Assembly: GCA_947496835.1 (NCBI GenBank)
Contig: CANMFV010000010.1
Coordinates: 1 to 13,516, forward strand
DNA from: Flavobacteriales bacterium
Lineage (GTDB): Bacteria; Bacteroidota; Bacteroidia; Flavobacteriales_D; Crocinitomicaceae
Direction of reading: 5' to 3'
DNA: 13,516 bases
The translations under genes were made by a program, and so were the position numbers. The notes beneath the pieces were generated by a model. The model was given only the letters and a program-made list of their open reading frames with translations. It searched no databases and was not told where the DNA came from. How positions within the stretch are numbered: position 1 is the stretch's first letter; every line of letters starts with the position of its first letter. Shown in pieces: positions 8,803 through 13,516 of this stretch.

Positions 8803-9632
8803 AAACTTGCTTTCAGGCTTAAATCGAGTCCATTCACCGAATGAGTTAAAGCGCCCATAGAAATAAATTGAACGCCTGTTTCGGCATAAGGACGAATGTT
8901 GTCAATTGTAATTCCTCCCGAGGCTTCTGTTTCATATACGTTAGGAATTATCGCTAAGGCCTCTTTCAGTTTTTCAGGTGTAAAATTATCTAGCATTATA
9001 CGGTCTACCCCCCCAACCTCTAGAACCTCATGTAATTCATCCAAACTTCGTACCTCAATTTCAATTTTTAGTGTTCGATTTGTTTTACTTAAGTATTCTT
9101 TGGTTTTCTCGATTGCATTTTTAATTCCTCCAGCATAATCAATGTGGTTATCTTTCAGCATAATCATGTCGTAAAGGCCAAAGCGATGGTTTTTGCCACC
9201 TCCAATTTTGACCGCCCATTTTTCTAAGAAACGCATGCCAGGTGTTGTTTTCCTAGTGTCTAATAACTTTGTCTTACACCCTTCGATCACACGAAGAACA
9301 TTTGCTGTTTGCGTGGCAATACCGCTCATTCGCTGCATGCAATTAAGTACCAGTCTTTCAGAAGTTAAGATAGACTGTGATGAGCCAGAAACTTGAAAGA
9401 CAATATCTCCTATTTCAATTTTATCTCCGTCTTTTTTATAAAAAACAATGTCGAGGGTTGGATCCACAATTTCAAAAATTCTTTTTGCCACCTCGAGTCC
9501 AGCAATTACGCCATTTTCTTTTACCAGCAACCTCGCTTTTCCTTTAGCATCAGCAGGAATACAAGCAAGTGTCGAGTGATCTCCGTCACCGATATCCTCC
9601 TGTAAAGATTTTCGTATGAATTCATCTAACAT
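8799..9632 (-). CDS. nadC: Nicotinate-nucleotide diphosphorylase (carboxylating), quinolinate phosphoribosyltransferase
   Basis: NadC converts quinolinate and PRPP into nicotinate mononucleotide, CO2 and diphosphate, the last dedicated step of de novo NAD synthesis, in the cytoplasm. The product is 277 residues, the normal family length. It shows the family motifs in order: EDIGDGDHS near the N-terminus (12-20), QRMSGIATQTA (100-110), DTRKTTPG (125-132), K138 with GGGKNHRFGLYD (144-155), KDNH (160-163), EIEVRS (191-196), MLDN (213-216) and the phosphate-binding ASGGI (237-241). The start MLDEFIRKSL matches the usual NadC N-terminus, so the ATG at 9632 is well placed. A good -7 promoter element sits only four bases upstream, suggesting a very short or absent leader. 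No nadA or nadB is present in the window. It is divergent from uvrC. Confidence 0.97.
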   Translation of the reverse strand: MLDEFIRKSLQEDIGDGDHSTLACIPADAKGKARLLVKENGVIAGLEVAKRIFEIVDPTLDIVFYKKDGDKIEIGDIVFQVSGSSQSILTSERLVLNCMQRMSGIATQTANVLRVIEGCKTKLLDTRKTTPGMRFLEKWAVKIGGGKNHRFGLYDMIMLKDNHIDYAGGIKNAIEKTKEYLSKTNRTLKIEIEVRSLDELHEVLEVGGVDRIMLDNFTPEKLKEALAIIPNVYETEASGGITIDNIRPYAETGVQFISMGALTHSVNGLDLSLKASF

Positions 9633-9636
9633 AGAA

Positions 9637-9667
9637 CAAAGATAACATAGCTCGTGTTCTTGTGAAA
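9637..9667 (-). promoter_or_regulatory. Bacteroidota-type promoter of nadC
   Basis: On the minus strand TATCTTTG (9644 to 9637) is a perfect match to the Bacteroidota -7 consensus TAnnTTTG, and TTTC (9667 to 9664) stands 19 bases upstream, one mismatch from the -33 TTTG. Transcription would begin within a few bases of the ATG at 9632. The whole nadC-uvrC intergenic region is only 56 bases, so the uvrC promoter must overlap it. AAACTTTG (9665-9672) on the plus strand is a partial -7 match for uvrC and overlaps the nadC -33 element. Confidence 0.55.
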
Positions 9668-9688
9668 CTTTGTGATTAATTTTATCCG

Positions 9689-11491
9689 ATGAATACGCAT
9701 TCCCAACTTGTCTTAGAGAAAATCAAGGTGCTTCCAACAGATGCTGGTGTGTATCAATTCTTTGATTCAAAAGGTGTGATTATTTATGTCGGAAAGGCAA
9801 AGAATTTAACTAAACGCGTTCACTCCTATTTTAAGGCAAATATTTCGGATGGAAAGACGCGTGCTTTGGTGAATAACATCGCAGACATTAAGTTTACGGT
9901 CGTTTCTTCGGAGTTGGATGCCTTGCTATTAGAAAACAACCTCATCAAATCTTATCGTCCGCGATACAATATTTTACTAAAAGACGATAAAACCTATCCA
10001 TGGATTGTCGTGAAAAACGAACCTTTTCCAAGGGTGTTTAGCACAAGACGAAAAATCAAAGATGGATCACGGTATTTTGGACCCTATCCAAATGGTCGCG
10101 TGATGCAAACTTTATTGCAATTAATCCGTGAATTGTTTACTCTTCGAACGTGCGCGCTTGACTTGGAGAATGAAAAAATCGATCAACAAAAATACAAGGT
10201 CTGTTTAGAGTATCACATTGGAAAATGCGCTGCCCCTTGCGTGGGATTTCAATCAAAAGATGCCTACGATAATATGGTGAATTCCATCGAGTTGTTATTA
10301 CAGGGAAAAACATATGCGCTTTGTTTAAGCTTGAAGAAAACCATGTTTGAATTAGCTGAGAAATATGATTTTGAAGGAGCTCAAAAAGTCAAAGAAATAC
10401 TGGAGCAAATAGAAAAATATCAATCAAAATCCATGATTGTTTCTCACACCTTAAATGAAGTGGATGTGCTCACCTATGAATTGGATGAAGAATTTTTATT
10501 TTTCAACTTTATGGTTATTCGAGATGGAGCGATTGTGCATACATACACCTCTCATTTGGAATTGAAATTGTCTGAAAATATCACCTATGTTTTTACCTAT
10601 GTTTTGCCTCAACTACGGATGAAGTTTGAAAGCACGTCAAAAGAAGTTTTGGTATTGGACAAAGTTGAATCTATTTTTCCCGACTTCCATTTCCATTGTC
10701 CGCAAATTGGTGAAAAGAAAAAGTTGCTTGAACTATCGTTGCACAATGTAAAACACTACCGTTTACAATTGAAAAAAAGGGAAATGAACCGGGTTTCGGA
10801 GCATGGTGGAATTGACGCTTTACTTGAATTACAACAATCACTCTCGTTAACAGCATTACCGGATCACATTGAATGTTTCGATAATTCCAATTTACAGGGA
10901 ACAAATGCCGTATCTTCCTGTGTTGTTTTCAAAAAAGGTATTCCAAGTAAAAATGATTACCGTCATTTCAACGTGAAGACTGTTGTTGGTCCGGATGACT
11001 TTAGTACGATGAAAGAGGTTGTTTTCAGGCGATACAGGCGCTTATTAGACGAAGGGGCTCCTCTTCCGCAGTTGATCATCATCGACGGTGGTAAAGGACA
11101 GTTAAGTGCCGCAATGGAATCTATCCAGGAATTAGGAATTTCGGATGAAGTAAGTGTGTTTGGATTGGCAAAACGCATGGAAGAGCTATTTCGACCAAAT
11201 CATTCAAAGTCGATTGTATTAGACAGACGATCGAAAGGACTGAAGTTAGTACAACACATGAGGGATGAAGCCCATCGTTTTGGCATCACGCATCACCGCA
11301 ATAAACGCAGTAAAAATTCTTTTCAAACCGAATTAGCAGAAATTAAAGGTATTGGAGAAAAAACATGGACACTTTTACTTCAGGAATACAAGTCTGTAGA
11401 AAAAGTCAAAGAATGTTCCCAAGAAGAATTAACAAAAAAAATAGGACAAGCAAAAGCGCTTGTCCTATTTCAATATTTTCAATCGAAGTAA
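9689..11491 (+). CDS. uvrC: Excinuclease ABC subunit C
   Basis: UvrC makes the 3' and 5' incisions around a DNA lesion after loading by UvrAB in nucleotide excision repair. All domains are present in 600 residues, a full-length protein. The GIY-YIG nuclease is at 15-95 (G20-V-Y, Y33-V-G, R43, E82), for the 3' cut. Four cysteines, C155, C172, C180 and C184, correspond to the [4Fe-4S] ligands reported for E. coli UvrC. The UVR (UvrB-binding) motif is at about 203-240 (KYDFEGAQKVKEIL). The RNase H-like C-terminal nuclease has D398 in FDNSNLQG, the GPDD segment (434-437), D466 in IDGGKGQ and H529, for the 5' cut. The helix-hairpin-helix DNA-binding region is at about 550-600. The gene is divergent from nadC and convergent with the protease gene. 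Its stop codon abuts the opposing stop with no gap, and its last codons contain a terminator hairpin for that gene. Confidence 0.98.
   Translation: MNTHSQLVLEKIKVLPTDAGVYQFFDSKGVIIYVGKAKNLTKRVHSYFKANISDGKTRALVNNIADIKFTVVSSELDALLLENNLIKSYRPRYNILLKDDKTYPWIVVKNEPFPRVFSTRRKIKDGSRYFGPYPNGRVMQTLLQLIRELFTLRTCALDLENEKIDQQKYKVCLEYHIGKCAAPCVGFQSKDAYDNMVNSIELLLQGKTYALCLSLKKTMFELAEKYDFEGAQKVKEILEQIEKYQSKSMIVSHTLNEVDVLTYELDEEFLFFNFMVIRDGAIVHTYTSHLELKLSENITYVFTYVLPQLRMKFESTSKEVLVLDKVESIFPDFHFHCPQIGEKKKLLELSLHNVKHYRLQLKKREMNRVSEHGGIDALLELQQSLSLTALPDHIECFDNSNLQGTNAVSSCVVFKKGIPSKNDYRHFNVKTVVGPDDFSTMKEVVFRRYRRLLDEGAPLPQLIIIDGGKGQLSAAMESIQELGISDEVSVFGLAKRMEELFRPNHSKSIVLDRRSKGLKLVQHMRDEAHRFGITHHRNKRSKNSFQTELAEIKGIGEKTWTLLLQEYKSVEKVKECSQEELTKKIGQAKALVLFQYFQSK
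11434..11470 (-). terminator. Intrinsic terminator of the metalloprotease gene, embedded in uvrC
   Basis: AAATAGGACAAGC (11439-11451) and GCTTGTCCTATTT (11458-11470) form a perfect 13-base-pair stem around a 6-base loop. Read on the minus strand the hairpin starts 21 bases after the protease stop codon and is followed by a run of eight T (8 A at 11434-11441 on the plus strand), the classic rho-independent layout. On the plus strand the downstream tract is broken (TTTCAATATTTT) and the hairpin lies before the uvrC stop, so it should act mainly on minus-strand transcripts. The same bases encode the UvrC stretch TKKIGQAKALVLF. Confidence 0.8.
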
Positions 11492-11498
11492 TTACTTC
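11485..11498. repeat. Perfect palindrome formed by two abutting stop codons
   Basis: GAAGTAATTACTTC is a 14-base perfect palindrome. It arises because both UvrC and the protease end in Lys-stop (AAG TAA), and the two TAA codons lie back to back at 11489-11491 and 11494-11492. It has no spacer and is short, so I read it as coding coincidence and not as a separate operator. Confidence 0.5.
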
Positions 11499-13516
11499 AC
11501 AATAAACGGAAGTGTTTTTTGTCCGTTTGAAGTTACAATACGTAACTGATACATTCCCGCCGCTAACTCTTGTGTATTCATCATAACAAGGTTTTTGCCT
11601 TCCTTCGCTTTCACCAAATGTTTTTGAATGATTTTACCTGAAAGGTCCACCATCAAAATAGTTAAGTCATCCGTATTTGGTAGATCAAAAGAAACGTTCA
11701 ATTCATCGTCCGCTGGATTAGGGTACATTTCTAGGTGTGAAATTGATGAATACTCTACAACACCTGTTACGACTTCATTAGAAGGACTACCGTTGTATAT
11801 ATTGATGTCGTCCAAGTAAATGTTGTTTCCTCCTTCTCCTTCAAATTTGAAAAGCACACGGAATTTATCTGTAAAATAACTACTTGTGACGTTCGTCATG
11901 TGCACGGTAACCCAATCCGTCTGGGAAGTCGGTTTCCAAGATGTTGTGGATGTCAATGTTGAAAGTTGATTTCCTTGAATTGTTTTACGTTGAATCCAAT
12001 CAGCACCGCAATCACTTGAAATAAACACTTTCAAATATTCATAATTAGCAGCCAATACTTTTCGGTATGCATAACGGAAACTTAATGTGACCGCTCCTGT
12101 TGACGGCACCGTTGATAAATCGATTTGAGAAGAGATCAACTCATCAATATTCGCGGTTCCTTGTCCAAAATTCATCAGTTTTGCACATTTCGCACCAGAG
12201 TAACCAGTAGTTGGCTCGATAGTCCATGCGTTGTTAGCCGACGATGAAAACACATCCCATTCTTGGATATTCGATAAACTTGAATAATTCTCAAATCCCT
12301 CCCAAAATGGTAAAGAAGCAGATGTATTTAACACGCGAATAAAATTGTTTTTGATTTCACTATCAGACAGGGTTCCATCAGATGAAGTTAACTGCACTGT
12401 GTAAAGTCCAGGCGTATCAAAAACGACAGATGGATTCTGACTCGTTGCTGTCGTTCCATTTGAATAAGACCAACCTGAAGAAGGAGTAATTGACCAAGTC
12501 CAAGAATTTGCCACATTGTAAGAATCATCCGTAAATGCGATTTCATCTCCATTACAAATAGTTGTTTTGTCTGCCGTAAATTCTGCTTTGCACAAATACA
12601 GAACGCCATTTGCTCCTACAGCATTAAGATTCGCTGTAGTCCATAGATTCGCACGACCGGTATTTGTTGATTGCAATGCTGTTCTCATTCGGGTCCGTTG
12701 TCCTTGCGTAAACATTTTAGAGCAATAAGAATAATCCATGTAATTTTCTACATTATCACGGATATCGAATCCCCAATAAGCGTTGTCGTTATTACAGGTA
12801 TTTGAGTTCAGCAAACATGCTGAAACACCAATACACGTTGGAGTGTCTTGTACTTGATCTCCATTTCCAGAGCAACTTGTAGCAGTTCCAGGATTATTAT
12901 TTGATCCCCACGTATGAGAAAGATTTAGCCAATGTCCTACTTCATGCGTTAATGTTCGACTTGAACCGATTCCGCTTGTACCGATAGATCCAACATAATC
13001 ATGTAGCACCCAAATACCGTTAGTCATTTGGTTCGCACCCCAACCAGACGGATTGTACGTATATCCAGCAGCTCCACCAATTTCTCCACAAATAAATATA
13101 TTCATGTACTTATTTCCTGGCCATTGTCCTTGATACACATCATTTCCAGCAACAATAGCATCTACTTGGTTTCCGCCATCGCTTCCATCGTAACTAATTG
13201 TATTGTAAGTTCTCGTTATTCCTTTAAAGCAATTTCCATTTGGTGCTTTGGTCGCTAAAACAAATTCGATTTCGATATCAGCGGGCATGCCCGCAAAATC
13301 TGGATGAACATTCGCAGTATCCGCATTTAGTTTTCTGTAATCTCTATTTAAAAGAGCAAGTGCATCCAATATTTGTTCGTCCGAAATATTTTCTACTCCA
13401 TTCATGTGTAAAACGTGGAATACAACTGGAATTTTATAGACTGTTGCTTTTTCAGAACCGCCTTTTTTTAAAAGCATTTCAAATTCTGCATCATCCAATT
13501 CTTTGGCTTTCACGTA
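11492..13516 (-). CDS. Secreted M43-family zinc metalloprotease with PKD and T9SS sorting domains (5'-truncated by window edge)
   Basis: The reading frame stays open to the window end. The codon at 13513-13511 is GTG, preceded in frame by TAC, and no signal peptide is present, so the true start lies outside and the first 673 residues numbered here begin at that GTG. Residues about 25-295 are an M43 (pappalysin/cytophagalysin-like) metzincin domain: zinc site H190-E191-V-G-H194-W-L-N-L-S-H200 and the Met-turn region ENYMDYSYC with M259. Cysteines at 214, 227, 233 and 240 may form disulfides. Residues about 308-395 are a PKD domain (SWTWSITPSSGW, FDTPGLYTVQL). Residues about 400-575 resemble a MAM or choice-of-anchor jelly roll (FWEGFEN, YLDDINIY). 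Residues about 592-673 are a type A T9SS sorting domain (MYPNPADDELNV, VDLSGKII, AAGMYQLRIVTSNGQ, final FIVK). It is probably a secreted or surface-anchored endopeptidase. Its transcript probably ends at the hairpin inside uvrC. Confidence 0.93.
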   Translation of the reverse strand, partial: YVKAKELDDAEFEMLLKKGGSEKATVYKIPVVFHVLHMNGVENISDEQILDALALLNRDYRKLNADTANVHPDFAGMPADIEIEFVLATKAPNGNCFKGITRTYNTISYDGSDGGNQVDAIVAGNDVYQGQWPGNKYMNIFICGEIGGAAGYTYNPSGWGANQMTNGIWVLHDYVGSIGTSGIGSSRTLTHEVGHWLNLSHTWGSNNNPGTATSCSGNGDQVQDTPTCIGVSACLLNSNTCNNDNAYWGFDIRDNVENYMDYSYCSKMFTQGQRTRMRTALQSTNTGRANLWTTANLNAVGANGVLYLCKAEFTADKTTICNGDEIAFTDDSYNVANSWTWSITPSSGWSYSNGTTATSQNPSVVFDTPGLYTVQLTSSDGTLSDSEIKNNFIRVLNTSASLPFWEGFENYSSLSNIQEWDVFSSSANNAWTIEPTTGYSGAKCAKLMNFGQGTANIDELISSQIDLSTVPSTGAVTLSFRYAYRKVLAANYEYLKVFISSDCGADWIQRKTIQGNQLSTLTSTTSWKPTSQTDWVTVHMTNVTSSYFTDKFRVLFKFEGEGGNNIYLDDINIYNGSPSNEVVTGVVEYSSISHLEMYPNPADDELNVSFDLPNTDDLTILMVDLSGKIIQKHLVKAKEGKNLVMMNTQELAAGMYQLRIVTSNGQKTLPFIVK

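Noticed and set aside
11439..11470. Hairpin as a terminator for uvrC on the plus strand
   Set aside because: It lies before the uvrC stop codon and its plus-strand T-tract is interrupted; the 8-T tract is on the minus strand.
13511..13513. GTG as the true start of the metalloprotease
   Set aside because: The frame is open to the window edge and a secreted T9SS protease needs a signal peptide, which is missing, so the start must lie beyond the window.
1..13516. CRISPR arrays, tRNA or rRNA genes, insertion sequences, phage genes
   Set aside because: No regularly spaced repeats, cloverleaf-like sequences, transposase or integrase motifs were seen, and coding genes fill almost the whole window.

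Overview
The window looks like chromosomal DNA from a Bacteroidota bacterium, probably a flavobacterium (a Crocinitomicaceae/Fluviicola-like lineage is a guess from overall protein style). The reasons are two proteins with C-terminal type IX secretion (T9SS) sorting-type domains, a large TonB-dependent receptor with a carboxypeptidase-regulatory-like N-terminal domain, AT-rich DNA, and a Bacteroidota-type promoter (TATCTTTG -7 element) in front of nadC. Gene packing is very tight and nearly every base is coding. I see no tRNA, rRNA, CRISPR array, insertion sequence, phage gene or integration site.

Layout. Left part (49-8013, minus strand): a two-gene cell-surface operon. The upstream gene encodes a ~1250-residue TonB-dependent outer-membrane receptor. 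After a 21-base gap it is followed by a 1396-residue secreted protein of unknown function that carries Ca2+-loop-like Asp-rich motifs, an FN3-like middle and a FlgD/T9SS-like C-terminal domain. There is no SusD-like lipoprotein, so this is not a standard glycan SusCD pair. Middle (8169-11491): three housekeeping-type genes in alternating orientation, a Sfp-type 4'-phosphopantetheinyl transferase (+), nadC for NAD biosynthesis (-) and uvrC for nucleotide excision repair (+). Right part (11492 to the window edge, minus): a secreted M43-family zinc metalloprotease with PKD, jelly-roll-like and T9SS sorting domains, whose N-terminus lies beyond the window.

How the pieces fit. The receptor and its downstream partner probably form a surface uptake or surface-layer module, and the metalloprotease is an independent T9SS cargo. 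The central genes are not functionally linked to them. The most striking non-coding structure is a strong hairpin plus T-tract inside the last codons of uvrC. It reads as an intrinsic terminator for the convergent protease gene, whose stop codon directly abuts the uvrC stop codon. The best candidate for something undescribed is the receptor plus giant secreted protein pair.
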